Positions 41,311 to 63,974 of a stretch of DNA of 64,000 nt are shown here, one piece after another (the first letter of the stretch is position 1; each line of letters starts with the position of its first letter). The DNA comes from Zoroaster sp. YZ-2022 (taxonomy: Eukaryota > Echinodermata > Asteroidea > Forcipulatida > Zoroasteridae): assembly GCA_029582265.1 (NCBI GenBank), contig CM055822.1, positions 38,084,679-38,148,678 on the forward strand, read 5' to 3'. Below the pieces are notes generated by a model. That model was given only the letters and a program-made list of their open reading frames with translations, was not told the DNA's origin and made no database searches. The position numbers and the translations under genes are program-made.

Positions 41311-42285
41311 CCTATCAGAATTGAGTTAATTAAAACCCTTTAAACTCAGGCCTGTTTTGGTGAATTTTGCTGCGGTTCTGTATATAAAATTCTGCCTTAC
41401 TTCTCAAAAACCTTATCACATTATATACCATTGGAAAGCTTATATATGGGCCTACATTTGTATCAAAGTTTTGACCCCCACCAACCTTTTGGGAAAAAAT
41501 GGCGGCCAATCTCATATTTTAATTTTCAAATTCCATATTTTTCATATTTTATGTAAATTTCATAAATTTCAAAAAGTGCTGAGAAAGTTTTGATAATATT
41601 TTTGCAATCTACAACATCAGATCTCCCTATCCAACCGAAAATGAAGAAAAAAGATGAATTTTATCCCCCAAAAATGATGTTATACATTGCCATATAATAA
41701 AAGATAACTGGCGGCCATTTTGATTTTTCCAGGTTTTGTCAGTGATCATGTAATTTGCATGACAACTGTGGGAACAATGCAAATAAATTATGTACTTGAA
41801 TGTACATGTACTTTAAATTGTCAGAAACTAAGCACAACAATAACAGCTGAAAAAATATGTATAAAACACTAAATTATTGAAAGAAATAGCCTAGGTCTTA
41901 TTTTTTTATTCAGTTTTATTATCTAGATTTATTTTCTTCCTCACCACTATCAAGATCGCCGTTTTCGTCGCTCTCATCAACAAAGCTCAACAAATCTAAA
42001 ATTTCTTCTTCTCTAAATATCTTCCTGGAACTTTGAACAACATTTGTCTTCTTTTCAGGCTTCTTTTTGGGCATTTTATGAAGCTAAAATATCGCATAGT
42101 GTATGAGATAAAGCGAACGGAAATTGCACACGTGAGTCAAAACTGGTGACGCGTGAGAGGTTTTTTGTGAATGGCAGACAAAAAAATGGTATGGTTTCTG
42201 TTTCGCTTTGTATAGATTTTTCTATAGTTCTTACAAAGGGAACCATACTATGGTTAGAAAGCGTATGTTTTCAGCTTTCTAATGG
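41311..42285. other. Unclassified insertion within LINE D
   Basis: About 1 kb without LINE similarity separates LINE D pieces. It includes a minus-strand 55-codon frame (41907-42074) with Lys-rich start MPKKKPEKK and an acidic middle, DESDENGDLDSGE, of unknown nature. No clear inverted ends were found. Confidence 0.4.
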
Positions 42286-42810
42286 TGCCTGACTTGCCAA
42301 CAGAGGGCGTATAGATGTTGTGTAAGAATTGATTTATTTCATCGGACGCCGGCGTTTTTGGTCCTGGAATTGACAGAACCACCTGCTGATAGAGCCGTGT
42401 GCCAATCAAAGGTAGTAATCCACAGGCCAAAGGCTCTGACTGAAGAATCACGGTAAGGTTGAGATTGAATCTTAATGGCAGCATTAAGAACTTTGATGTC
42501 ATTAACTGCATTAATTATAATTATGGTCACTCCGTCCTAGGGGGGCCACGCGCTTTGGTCTTTTATACAATTCTGGATAGTTCATAAAAACTTTGTCAAG
42601 AACAACATCTTTCCTAGTGGTGAAGTTGATGATTTGAGTGAAGCCGCAGTTCACCAGATAAGATGTATCCAGGTCGTTGAAGTCACCCATCAGAACAATT
42701 GTTAGTAAAAGCAAAGTTTGAGATCCAGTACTTCGTTGTACATTATGCAAACAAATTTCAGCATCACCCCCGCCCACTTTTCGACACGGATTTAGGCCAC
42801 TGATCATTAG
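42286..42810 (-). pseudogene. LINE D: endonuclease C-terminal part
   Basis: Minus strand. LMGDFNDLDTSYLV, NFTTRKDVVLDKVF and APLGRSDHN are the endonuclease motifs (42530-42807). RDSSVRAFGLWITTFDW follows downstream (42290-42530). Broken by frame changes. Confidence 0.75.
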
Positions 42811-43017
42811 TAAATGTCTGTCAATGCCAATGAGAAGATAAGGCCATAAAAAAAAGTATCCGGTTTCTGGTCATCGGTCGACTTTATAATCGGTACGGTA
42901 ACGCGATGTTTTTTTTTTTCGGCCATCGTGGGGACCAGATTTCCCATATACAAACTATGGTGGCTAAGAGAGGTCTCACAAAAAAATAATCGGGCAAACG
43001 TTCCTACCCCAATGTGA

Positions 43018-43150
43018 AAATGTCGTTTAAATCACATTACAGCAGAATTACAATCGATACAGAAATTTTGGCTGCAACGGGACATCGTTTCATAGCAAAA
43101 AAAAAGGGAAAAAAGAAAATTAAAAATGTAGACGCGCGGGTCTGACGCGA
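43018..43150. repeat. Dispersed repeat copy 2 with A-rich linker
   Basis: GTCGTTTAAATCACATTACAGC, then TTTTGGCTGCAACGGGACATC and GTTTCATAGCAAAAAAAAAGG; the linker here is A-rich rather than (CAA)n. Ends with ATGTAGACGCGCGGG, matching copy 3's ATGCAGACGCGTGGG in reverse. Confidence 0.7.
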
Positions 43151-44708
43151 CGCGCGCGGATACCAGAAACCGGAGAATTTTTTGGGTATAATGTATAGAA
43201 ACCAACATACGAACGTTTCAGCTAACTGCATGCCTTGATGTGTTGATAGCGAGAAACATTGAAAATGCATCCAATTCAGCGGCGTAGCCACGGGATGGGG
43301 AGTGGGGGCCTGGGGAGCACGTGTCCCCCCTCACAAATTTCTAGTGCCCCCAGGTGCCCCCACGAAAAAATACCCCTCAAAAGGGAAAATCCCATACCCT
43401 CTAGGGCCCCACTGAAAAGCAATGCCCCCCCCCCATGTTCCCCCCAAGTCATAGTATTCAAAGCTGAAATATTTTATTTTTTGTGTACACATAAAGATTC
43501 TTTAATACCAAGAGTATGGCTTTAATTTGGGACATGTTGGACATGAAATTGCAGGTTATTTTCAAACAAATAATAATGTGAATCAAAACTGGTTGTTCAC
43601 TACATCATCATAATATGATTTTATTCATTTAGAAAGCAATAATAATAATACGATCAGGCTTATTAACAATGGACAGGTGTTTCATATTAAGAAATGTTAC
43701 ACAATAGTTTATGAAGACTTTTACGACTTGATATCAAGTCTGTATAACGTTTGTTGAATGTGTGTGTTTTTCTTTCCATTCTAAGGCGCAAATGTATATA
43801 AATGATTTTATTCTTCAAAATGAATAGTCTGAATCATTTATATTTTGTGTTGATACGTTGCTGTTTTCAGCCCGTTTTAATTGAAAACAAAAATCACTTA
43901 TGTAGCATGTAGAGCATGTACATTAACAGTTACCATAATAATTATCAATAATAATGTTATCCGCAATTGTCGATGACTTCAGTCCATAGTCTTTCGAAGT
44001 CAAACATCTGTGCACTTGTAGCCGTTTAGTGCTGCAAAATAAAACGAAACAAATTGTTTTGGTACAAAATGATATTTCAAATTGGACATCTGCACTTTTA
44101 TAATCAAGCTTTGTGAATAATTTCACAAAGGTGACCCCAACTTAACACTGAGGAGAATTTGCGAGAAACCGAACCGCTGGGGGCCATTGAATATGAGCCG
44201 CAATTTGTACCACAGGTCAATGTGTCTTTGTATCCAAATTCACACGCAAACATGTTTTGATATTAAACCTAGCACTACAACGCCTTAAAGCCATTGAAAA
44301 ATTAAGGCAAAAACGTATTTATCAAGTGTTGTGCAGAATGGCGTTTAAACATTTACACTTGTTTTTACAATGTATATAAGTCTATAGGCATGTGTAATAT
44401 TTTCAATGTTTTATTTTCCTGAAAAGAGAAGAAAAACTGCTTTAAGAGCCCCCTGAAAATCATGGTTTTCCCCAAGTGCCCCTTGTACTAACTGAACCAA
44501 CCCCGATGTATTCTACCGAGTTAACCCTGGCCCGTAGCCAGGAATTGGAACTAAAAAGAAGTATGTGGAGGGGCACAAATATTGGTTTTGTATGGGAATC
44601 AGGAACGACTCAAACGAATTGCATTGGCCGTCTAGCCGCACAGCGGTCTGCACGGGAGCAAGGTGGATGCTCCCCTGTGCTCCCGTGTTGCCCAGTCTCC
44701 CAACCTGG
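43151..44708. other. Non-coding repeats; GGCGTAGCCA motifs
   Basis: AGCGGCGTAGCCACGGG near 43279 and GGCCCGTAGCCAGGAATTGG near 44529 suggest old MITE ends, and a long C-run lies near 43425. No gene supported. Confidence 0.4.
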
Positions 44709-44771
44709 CTACATATAGCCAACATTATACCTACAGCGAGACCTGCACGCTTTGCAGAAGCCAATACTTAC

Positions 44772-54884
<10,113 letters not shown>

Positions 54885-55073
54885 TGCCAGTTCGGGATTC
54901 TGCTTTTCACAATTCAGAGCAAGAACTGAAACGGGGGGGGGGGGGGAATATGTAAAACAAAATTAAACTATCTTTAAATTTGAAGGGAAGGAGCAACATA
55001 AGTGATGTTAGGAGCAAGTGGTGGTTCTGAGAAAAACCGGTAGTGAGATAACTCGACGTTTCGATCAGTATAC

Positions 55074-55863
55074 TGTTACATATACACGCAAACCGTAATC
55101 CGTGCGTGACCGCGTGTTGACCCCAAATGGGGCGGGATTATGAACGTTCTGGAAGTTTATTTTGGAAAATGATGTAATTTTCAGAAATTTCTAGAAGTGA
55201 AGTGAAGAAGAAATCTCTGGTATTTTCTAGAATGGAATAAAAACTATAAATACGGGCTGGTAGAGGATTTTAAACAGGATTTGAGCAAACCGTTAAGACT
55301 TCGGTAAACAGGACTATATCGATACTTCAGTCTACACCCACTAGGACCTGTGATGTCGCTTACGACTTGTCTGTGGAGTGTTTTGAGAAAGTTCGTCTTG
55401 ACCGAGTGAAGTGTCTGAGAGCTGAATTTAATTCCGGAAGAGACATTTTGTGAACTAAATCTACAGTTCAGTATTTTTGGGATTTCTTCTTTCCCATATT
55501 TTGTCACGGTAGTCGACTTGCATCCCCGTGGTTTCGTCTATTTCCGGCTGTTTGTTGGAGGTGAATTCGCCCCACGTCCAGCTCTATTTACACCGTGTCA
55601 GAGAACTGTTTTTGTGTCATTTTCGCTGGAGCCTGCTCAGTCCTCGCCCGTAAGATCTTCTTATTTAGTATAAGATCTTTTCTTAATGTACGCTTGTTAA
55701 ACGCATCGATATTTGAAGCAGTTGATATTTTCATTATTAAATCACTTTCTTTGTTCTTTACATCAGTGTGACCTTGTTTGATTTCTTTGTTGCATCTGGG
55801 AAAATTCAGGCTTTTTGAGTAATTTGCATTCACGGATAGTTTTAAGTTTTTCGGATCGTAACA
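55074..55863 (+). mobile_element. Solo LTR of an LTR retrotransposon
   Basis: 790 bp starting TGTTAC and ending GTAACA, flanked by ATAC at 55070-55073 and 55864-55867. TATAAATA at 55245-55252 marks a promoter in plus orientation. No coding region, PBS or second LTR adjoins, so this is a solo LTR from recombination. A 4-bp duplication fits Gypsy-type elements. Confidence 0.72.
55245..55252 (+). promoter_or_regulatory. TATA box of the solo LTR
   Basis: TATAAATA, about 170 bp into the LTR, oriented away from the subtilase gene. Confidence 0.55.
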
Positions 55864-55867
55864 ATAC

Positions 55868-57404
55868 TTGTTCATGTTTTCTCTGAAATGAGAGCACAGA
55901 CAATTTTGTCGGGATGATTGATCACCTTTATCAACTTCACATCAAGTTAGCATTCGGATAATACTTCAGTAATTTTGTAATCAGGTTAATACATAATGTT
56001 GTATACACACCCTGTTCCCATATATTATTTTGTAAAATAAGAAAAGACATTGATATTGAATGGTATGACGTGCAATTGTTAAGAAAAAAAACAACGCATC
56101 TTTATTACTAAAAATAACGAACCACCTTGAACGGTTGTTAAGTTACGGGAACATTTTTAAGGGGCATTTTAAATATGTGTTACCACTTTTCTGCGTTATT
56201 TTACCGGCAATGTTCATTGCATGATTACTCTCTTTGAATCAAAGTTTATTAATCAAATACGATGTGAAAGTTTCAGCGTTTTACATTGTTTCGTTGACGA
56301 GAAAATAGAGAAAAATACATTCAAGTGAAATATATGTTTTCCTGGTCAATTTCGGCAAATAAGCAGCCAATTTAAACACCGCGTCATTCTGTTTTGCGTG
56401 AAATTGAATGCTGGTCCAAAACATCATTCAATTTCGTTTTATGAGTAGGCAATAGCACTCTTGCGTCATGCGATTTAAACAAAATAACCATCCAATTTAA
56501 GAATCCACTTTGAACAGTATTCAAATTCGCAGGAGCTTTTCGAGGCGCGTATTCAAATTCATTATTGGGCAGGCATTGATGGAATTTGTGCAACTTAATT
56601 GACGCTTGTAGTTTCCTAAAGCTTTTTAAAGGTTTAAATAACAAACCAGGATAAAAAAAATCATAAAGACACACTCAAACTAGACATGTTATGTGTTTGT
56701 CACGTGAACAAACACAGGGCTGTTTCAAGGTTTTTTGGTGGTAGTTTGGATGTGAACTGTGAATACAGTAATGGAACCTGTTTGTTAGGTAGCAAAGACG
56801 GAAGGGATTGGGATGTTGTTATTGGTTTTGTTATGAAACTGGAGATGTGGGGATTAGTGACATTTCTGTTGAATCTTTGAGTTCACATGTGCAGTTTAAT
56901 GTGAAGACGTCATGATGAGGTCGGCTGATTTTGTACCTATAACATATTGTTATGCATTAGCAAAGATATTTTGATTGCGGTTGAATGTGTAGTTTATTTA
57001 AGTAGCGGTACGTGTAGAAATAAACCTTTGTGGAAATGTTATGTGGTTTGTGAGGATGTTATCATATGTATAATACATCGGTATGTAGGTATAATACGCT
57101 GCTGTGCCTATGAACATGGAATATTTGAAGATAATATTATTGAAATTGTAGGTGACGTCATGTTTGTGGTACGTGATGATGTGAGGATGATGGTACTTGA
57201 TATATTTGATATTAGGGAAGTTATTCGTGAAGTGATTAATTCTTAAGACTGTGAGATCTTTTATAATAGCTGGGAAAAAGAAAAAAAAATACATTTTGAT
57301 GTTGTGAATATGAGGTGTCGATGTTTTGATAGAATTGTAAAGAATTACGCCCTACCTGACGGAGTACAAAAAGAATTATTGAACAAAAAATTACTATAAA
57401 ATCG
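55868..57404. other. Non-coding; dispersed-repeat fragment near 56220
   Basis: CTCTCTTTGAATCAAAG at 56226 is a reverse copy of the TTGATTCAAAGAGAG repeat. Other open frames lack features. Confidence 0.45.
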
Positions 57405-57725
57405 TATGATGACGTCATCATGACGCCACATCAATTTTCATCTATAACACATTCTGGCCTACTAGCATTCCACGATTGAACCCAATCGGACCTACGGTTC
57501 TCTAAATATAGGACCTTAGAATATGCCCCTTTAAGATGACGTCACGTGACCCATGATGACGTCATCATGACGTCACACCAATTTTCATCTATAACACATG
57601 CTGGCCTACCTACATTCCACGTCTCAACTTAATCAGACTTGTACTTCCGTAGATATATGGCTTCGAAAAATGCACATTTAACATAACGTCACGTGACACG
57701 TGATGACGTCATGATGACGTAAAAA
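57405..57725. repeat. Tandem repeat with CRE-like TGACGTCA palindromes
   Basis: Three diverged units of about 130 bp: GATGACGTCATCATGACG, then TTTTCATCTATAACACAT, CTGGCCTAC and CATTCCACG. Each joint carries two or three TGACGTCA or CACGTGAC elements. Confidence 0.8.
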
Positions 57726-59410
57726 TTCGGCACACATTTGGAGCAGTTGGTCTAAGTGTCTGCCAGGTTTAAAGGCAATTGGTTGGATAAAAGTAGCCAA
57801 CGTGCCGGTATGAAAGAAAACGTGTACAAATGATGGGATTATTGACGTCTATATTCACGATTTCCGATGTCCCTTCTGGGCCACCATACTGATTGGTACA
57901 TGCTGTAGCTAGCACCGCGCTGTAGCATCGTATAACGTATAGCAGCGCGCCACACAAAATTGTACGTTCGAGTGTGGAATAAATTCACAACGCGCCACAT
58001 CACCTCCACGGTTATACTGCCTTCCCAGAATTATGTTTTTATATTGTTTTTCTGTAAATATTGATATGGTTGTCATTTTACACCCGAGTGAGCTACGATC
58101 GTGAAAATTTGGAATTAGGAAGACGAAAATTGAATGATTACATGTTCCTAAGCATTCTGTTGCCTTTTTTGCATTTTTTAAATTCTCATTTTGCGAAATT
58201 GATTGCCGTTATACAAAAATGAAAGTAACATTTTAGTAAAAATCTCCATTCGAACCAACTTTAGTGCATTACTAAAAAGAACGACGTATAATGTTAAATT
58301 GAATATAATGCCACATGAATGCCTAAAATGAAATTGAATGCTTGAATTCTGAATTCGAAACACAGTAACAACTGGCTGGAGAGGCAAAATCGCTTTAATA
58401 TGAACGTATAAAAGTGAAATTGGCTGCTTATTTGCCAAAATTTACCGGGAAAACCTATACTTATGCCTATGCTGTTAAGTGAAGGTACACCATTGGTACT
58501 TGGTTCAAGTTTCATCACAGTAGGTGTTCATGTTTGTGAGAAAATGACAACAAATATTTTGCAAAAAGTTGTCATCTGACAAAGCAATCCCTTTTATTTG
58601 CAGTAAGATGAAAGCCGTGACGGAATAATTTCTCAAGATGGTTGACAATTGTACCTACTCAACACCAATAAGATTTCTTTTAAATAATTTTCTATCTGAT
58701 GATACTGTATTACCAATGTTGCACCTTCCCTTTGATAAAAAGAAATCCTAAAAATGCTGGTAAAATAGCAAACATACACAGTCGATACATCTTAAAAGAT
58801 ACACCATAAAGCATGTAAAATAAACAACGAATTTGCATCAAGTTTTTGAGCACAATGAAATGGCAAACCATGTATATACATTAAGCCAACTTACCAGTTC
58901 CAATGGTATCGGTTCAGGGTGACAATTAATAACAATTCTGGACGGATATTTATACAATTTGGAGGTAAGATATCTTCCTGCGAACTACGTTTTTGCTCTG
59001 ATTAAGATCATTGTTTGTTTTAATCAAATTTGGGATCGTCCATTTATTTCGAGAAATTTCGAGGGGGAAAAATGATGACCCTTTTTTTCCCAGTGTCCCT
59101 TCCTTCAGAAGTGTCCGCTTAATTAAAGGGAATTAAACGGAATGCACAGCTTTGGTAATATTAGCTAAACTCTACTAGTATGCTTACTTTCTTTGAATGA
59201 AGATATACATCAATAAAAGTGAAGGCACAAAATGTTGGTACAAAATACCCGAATTATTCTCCGAAAGCCAACTTTTATCTTGAAAGATCTTGTCTGAAAT
59301 TCTCAAACATGAGCTGAAACATTCACAAATTGTATAATGTGTATCCTGAATCAAATAAAGGAAGCATGCTCGAGGCAGTTTAGTCTACATTACCGATGCT
59401 TTACCTTCCC
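57726..59410. other. Non-coding
   Basis: No gene. Dispersed-repeat pieces near 58690-58740, 59190-59230 and 59305-59410. Confidence 0.45.
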
Positions 59411-59411
59411 T

Positions 59412-59602
59412 TAAAGGGGCAGTGTCGTCCCGTCCAACAGGGCATGGAATCGGAATGCTAGTTTTAGATTAACACATGATGAGGTCATATTACCGTTGCA
59501 TAAATGAGCCAGTAATTTCAGTCACTCTGTTAATCTTAAACTAGGACATCGATTCCATGCCCTGTCGAAAGTCTGCTCTGATTGTGACGATACTGTCCCT
59601 TT
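59412..59602. mobile_element. MITE with TTAA-type target
   Basis: AAAGGGGCAGTGTCGTC and GACGATACTGTCCCTTT ends, with inner arms CAGGGCATGGAATCG / CGATTCCATGCCCTG and GTTTTAGATTAAC / GTTAATCTTAAAC. TTAA lies at both borders, as for piggyBac- or Kolobok-type elements. Confidence 0.8.
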
Positions 59603-59752
59603 AACAATAAACCTGTGGAAGTTTTATCCTTATTGTGCTCAACTTATTCGGTCGGTAAACACAAAATTTGTTGATTTAATTTTGCCCTACACCGACGTGT
59701 GTATAGCACTGTATGCTCAGTGCTTTCCGAGTACCTGTGAAAAAACTACACA

Positions 59753-59833
59753 GGCGACTCGGGCGGGATTCGAACCCAAGAATTCCTGCTTACTAGTGCA
59801 GACGTCTTAACCTCTCGACCACCGAGCTTGCCC
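59753..59833 (-). tRNA. tRNA-like SINE head 1
   Basis: A and B boxes (GGTGGTCGAGAGG, GGTTCGAATCC) and cloverleaf-like stems; anticodon loop ACTAGTAA has eight bases. T-arm intact but the region before it is mutated (AATTCTTGG). Probably not functional. Confidence 0.4.
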
Positions 59834-59979
59834 AGCTATAGCAGCGGGTTCTGCGATATATATAGATTGGTGAAATTCTTGCGTCGGGAGATAAACAATT
59901 GATTTAATTTTGCCCTACACCGACGTGTGTATAGCACTGTATGCTCAGTGCTTTCCGAGTACCTGTGAAAAACTACACA

Positions 59980-60060
59980 GGCGACTCGGGCGGGATTCGA
60001 ACCCACGACCTCCTGCTTACTAGTGCAGACGTCTTAACCTCTTGACCACCGAGCTTGCCC
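59980..60060 (-). tRNA. tRNA-like SINE head 2
   Basis: As copy 1; TCTGC/GCAGG anticodon stem with the same eight-base loop, and intact T-arm GTGGGTTCGAATCCCGC. Likely the Pol III promoter of a SINE. Confidence 0.45.
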
Positions 60061-60065
60061 GATGA

Positions 60066-60600
60066 TGATTGGCCGGCTAGAATCCTAGCCGGAAGGTATG
60101 CAATTAGACGCGGCGTCTGAGGGGTACTACACCGTGTAGTAGGTTGTAAAATCGTTAATTACATGGGTAAATGAACTGATTTTCCCAATTTTATCAATCT
60201 CAACTTGTTTCAGAGGGTCTAGAGATGTTTTCTATCAAAAAAAATTTGTGTACATTTTTTATGTTTTTCATAGAAAATTAATTAGTTAATTAACACTAAT
60301 TTAACACTAATTTTCTAAAAACCTCATTTTTAAACACAAAATCTGTACTTTTTTCACTCAATAGTAGTCCAGAACACAAATACAACATCTTGCCATGTAT
60401 ACAAACCCATGGCCCATTCATAAAAGCCAGCTACTATTGAAGAAGGTCATCAATCACTAAGATACCGCCATCCTCCGGACCCCCCCCCCCCCAGCAGCTA
60501 TCCCCCAATATCAACCCCCAACATAGACGTTTTATTGGTCTAGATACCTCAGAGCTGTCAAACAGCCATCACAGAAGCCTTGTGATGTCTCCCAGACCGC
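60066..60600. other. Non-coding; C-run at 60480-60492
   Basis: Nothing recognised. Confidence 0.45.
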
Positions 60601-61970
60601 CAGAAGCATGTTATGAGATCGTAATTCTTGCTTGCTCGTCGACAACACCGAAACTTTCCTCCTGCACAACGGTAAATCTGATTGGACTAACCTTGACAGG
60701 AGAGGTTTACATTTGTCAAAGACTGGCACTCAACGTTTGATTATGAATATCAACGACATGCACAACATCGTCCCAACGCGATCACTGAATTCTCAATTTG
60801 ACAGAGTTGATAGCCGGCCTACCACGGAGAGTTACCCGCACCCGCCGCGTAGATTGGAACATAAAACCCGCCTGCGAACTGATTCGCGTTGTAATTTCTG
60901 TGGACTTTCCAACCACAGCACCAGAGACTGTAGACACCGTCGCCCTGTGCAATGCCACTCTTGTCAAGAATTTGGCCACAAGTCATTTGTACCGGGAAGA
61001 ACACCCTACCTCTGTCATGGACCGCCAAATCATCAGCAGTATTCCCGCGCTGAGCGCCGGCGGCCATCCCGCTCAGGACCATGGTAGGATTTAGCCAGCA
61101 ACGTTGAATGTAAGAATACATTTTCTATTCTGGATGGTGAACTTGAATCTGACTCTGAACTGAATGCTATAAATAGTACTCAGCTAAATTGCTCTAATGA
61201 TACAAATATTAATAATGTGCACGTAATTGTTAGAGAAATAGCGGCAAACGTCATAGGCGTGGGGGGAGAAAAACTAACCGTGTCAGAGCTAAGAAATGTC
61301 ATAGTATTAAAATTGCGTTTAACAATGTTAATAGGTTAAGGCCAAATATCCACAAATTAGCCAAGTTGTTGAATGATGAAAGTATTGATGTATTTGGGGT
61401 TGCAGAGACTTTCTTAAAGGGTATTGATAGTATTGATGTTTATGGTTATAGATGGGTAGGCAAAAACGGGTCTAAAAGGGTGGTGGCGGTATAGGCCTCC
61501 TTCTTTCAAACTCGGTTAATGTTGTAGATGATGATTTATTTAATTCAGGCGGTGATGATTATGAAAGATTATGGGTTAAAGTTCGCATTGATAACGATCA
61601 ACCATTACATATTGCTGTTGCATATTTCCCAGTTGAGGGCTCTGATAATGACACTACTGAAGAAATGTACGGACAACTCTTGTCTGAAGTTATGCTTCTT
61701 GAGAACGAAGAGATTGACCCTCGTATCTTAATCATGGGTGACATGAATGCGCGAATTGGCCGGGAAATAAGCAATGGTGATCCTGTTTTGAATTCAAATG
61801 GTGTGCGGCTCCTTAATTTCTGTGATGATGCAAATTTTTCAATTTTAAATCGCCACAGAAATTGCCACGGCAAAATTACTTGGTTTAGAGGTAGTCTGCA
61901 AAGTACTATCGATTACATGATATGTTCAGTGGTATATAAAATGAGGGTTCTGGCTCAGTTGTCTGTTTTT
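60601..61970 (+). pseudogene. LINE E fragment: SGNH-like end, CCHC knuckles, endonuclease
   Basis: Plus strand. DRRGLHLSKTGTQRL resembles the DxxH block of the SGNH/esterase domain found in some CR1-type ORF1 proteins. CNFCGLSNHSTRDC and CHSCQEFGH are zinc knuckles (60632-61087). After a frame break come LLNDESIDVFGVAETFL, ILIMGDMNARIG and STIDYM, the endonuclease (61330-61930). Truncated at 61971 by the second Polinton fragment before its RT. Confidence 0.75.
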
Positions 61971-61971
61971 T

Positions 61972-62069
61972 GGGGGTAGGTCGGTAGAGGTCACTAGGTC
62001 GCTATAGACCAGTTGGGGGTAGGTCGGTAGAGGTCACTAGGTCGCTGTAGACCAGTTGGGGGGTAGGTG
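61972..62069. repeat. G-rich 43-bp tandem array 1 (Polinton B end)
   Basis: Two and a half units of GGGGGTAGGTCGGTAGAGGT followed by CACTAGGTCGCTGTAGACCA. It precedes the second polymerase copy and recurs at 63805. Confidence 0.9.
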
Positions 62070-62090
62070 AGATTTATTTAAAAAAAAGAA

Positions 62091-62131
62091 GCATAAAAAA
62101 ATGAAATAATAATTTCATTTTATGCTTAATA
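62091..62131. repeat. AT-rich hairpin upstream of PolB copy
   Basis: AAGCATAAAAAAATGAAAT pairs with ATTTCATTTTATGCTT around a TAATA loop. A diverged counterpart lies near 63926-63965. Confidence 0.75.
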
Positions 62132-62175
62132 ATTTTTTTTAGATATTATCTCATTTTATCTAGTAGTATAGATAA

Positions 62176-63806
62176 ATGGAGAGTATGTCTGTAAGGTATT
62201 TATCACAATGGACATTAAGAGAATTGAAAGAATTTGCGCGACTTGATAGACCTATTTTATTAGTGCGAGATAGAAGAACGAATAGAATAAATAAACGATC
62301 TTATTACGAGGGTGTAAAAAGATATATAAAGCATAAACCATTATCTAAATTAAAAATAAGAGAACTTGCAAGTGTTATACAAGTTGAAAATATTCCGCTG
62401 ACAGAAGAGGGGAGCGGACAGGGAGGAAGATATTTGCGAAAAGATTAGTATAATATCATCAAAAAGTGGTATAGATCAGGTGATGTAGAATTTGATGAAC
62501 CACCGATTAATGGTGGAAGGTATTTGCGAACGCGAACGATGACCTTGCCAGTAGGTCATAAAAGAGAGCTTGATTTAAAAAAAATTAGCGAGGGCGCTAA
62601 AGCAAAGATAATCGAAAAGTTGACTTTAGATTTAGAAGAATTAGGAGCATTTAAGTTTATGGTATACATATGGGTTAAATTTGATAAAATTTAGGATGAT
62701 GGTACGATTATTTATACAACGCTTCCTTGTCATCATCAGAGGCAAATAGTTTTATTTAATATGGATAATATTGAAGTTGAATTAGCTGAGGCTTTTGCTA
62801 GAATTGTTGAAGTTGTAGAAAGATGTACAAATAACGGCTCTGGATGGAGGATAGCTCGTATTGTACAATTAGAAATTAGAATTTCAAACTATAGGCCTTT
62901 GAGGGGTGGTTCTTATATCAAGCTACCTGGTTACATAAAAAATAAAAAAGCATGCATCAATGTAAAAAACAAAGACGATAATTGTTTGCGATGGGCGCTT
63001 CGTAGCGCTCTTTTTCCTAGTAGGAAAAATTCGGATAGAACGTGTAAATACCCGATAGAGGACGGTTTAAATTTTGATGGAATTGAGGCTCCTACACCAA
63101 TAAGTCAGATTAAGCAAGTTGAGAAACAAAATGCTATTGCAATAAACGTTTATGGTTTGGAAAGAAATTCCTTCGTACCTTACTACATTCATGAGGGAGA
63201 TCATGAGAAGAAACGTATACGTTTATTATTGATCCAAGAAGAGGAAGAAGAAGGAACTAGATCTCACTACGTTTGGGTCAAGGATTTAAATAAATTATTT
63301 TTTGATCAAACAAATAATAGAAATAAAAAGCACTTTTGTGAACTTTGTTTGTGTGGTTTTAGTAGAGAATATTTACTTCAAGATCACATTCCAAATTGTA
63401 GAGGTGTAAGTGATAGGCCGAGAGCATACAAGTTGCCTATAAAGGGTAAAAATGACACGCTAAAAATTTTAAATTTTCATAAAAAGATGAAAGTTCCTTT
63501 TACTATATACGCAGACTTTGAAGCAATTTTAGTTCCAAAGAGTAAAAATCTAGGTGCCAAAACTAAAACAACACACGAACACATTCCATGCGGCTATTCG
63601 TATATTATCATTAGATGCAACGGTGATTTTTTTTTCATCGTGTACATACAGAGGTAAAGATGCCGTGCAACACTTTTTAAATAAACTGGCGGATGAAGTA
63701 AAAAAGATTAACGTGATATTTGAGAACCCTAAAAAAATGATTATGACTGAAGAAAATGAAGAAGATTTCAAAATGCAAAACAGTGTTGGATATGTGAAAA
63801 TTATTG
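62176..63806 (+). pseudogene. Second Polinton PolB, 5' fragment, broken
   Basis: Covers the equivalent of the first roughly 520 residues of the polymerase at 6931-10680, clearly diverged from it. Seen: QWTLRELKEFARL, KNKDDNCLRWALRSALFP, SHYVWVKDLNKLFF, the finger HFCELCLCGFSREY, and Exo I YADFEA. In-frame stops occur near 62446 and 62692 and a frameshift near 63635; the frame is then cut at 63805 by the second G-rich array. The polymerase domain is absent. Confidence 0.88.
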
Positions 63807-63906
63807 GGGGGTAGGTCGGTTAGGGGTCATTAGGTCGCTGTAGAGCAGTTGGGGGGTAGGTCGGTAGGGGTCACTAGGTCTCTGTAGACCAGTTGGGGGT
63901 AGGTGA
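63805..63906. repeat. G-rich tandem array 2
   Basis: Same unit as array 1 with a few changes, followed by the same GTAGGTGAGATTTAT spacer and AAGAAGCATAAAA motif. It interrupts the polymerase fragment. Confidence 0.9.
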
Positions 63907-63974
63907 GATTTATAATTAAAAAAAGAAGCATAAAAAAAAATGAAATAATAATTTAATTTTATGTATTAAAAGAG

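Larger units (their letters stand above)
59671..60065. repeat. Direct pair of tRNA-derived SINEs, 228-bp offset
   Basis: Both copies read TTGATTTAATTTTGCCCTAC, ACCGACGTGTGTATAGCACT and GTGCTTTCCGAGTACCTGTG, then the tRNA-like head. The second is the better preserved. Confidence 0.85.

Noticed and set aside
55244..55875. Two minus-strand frames of 87 and 95 codons
   Set aside because: They lie antisense within the solo LTR and show no known domain.
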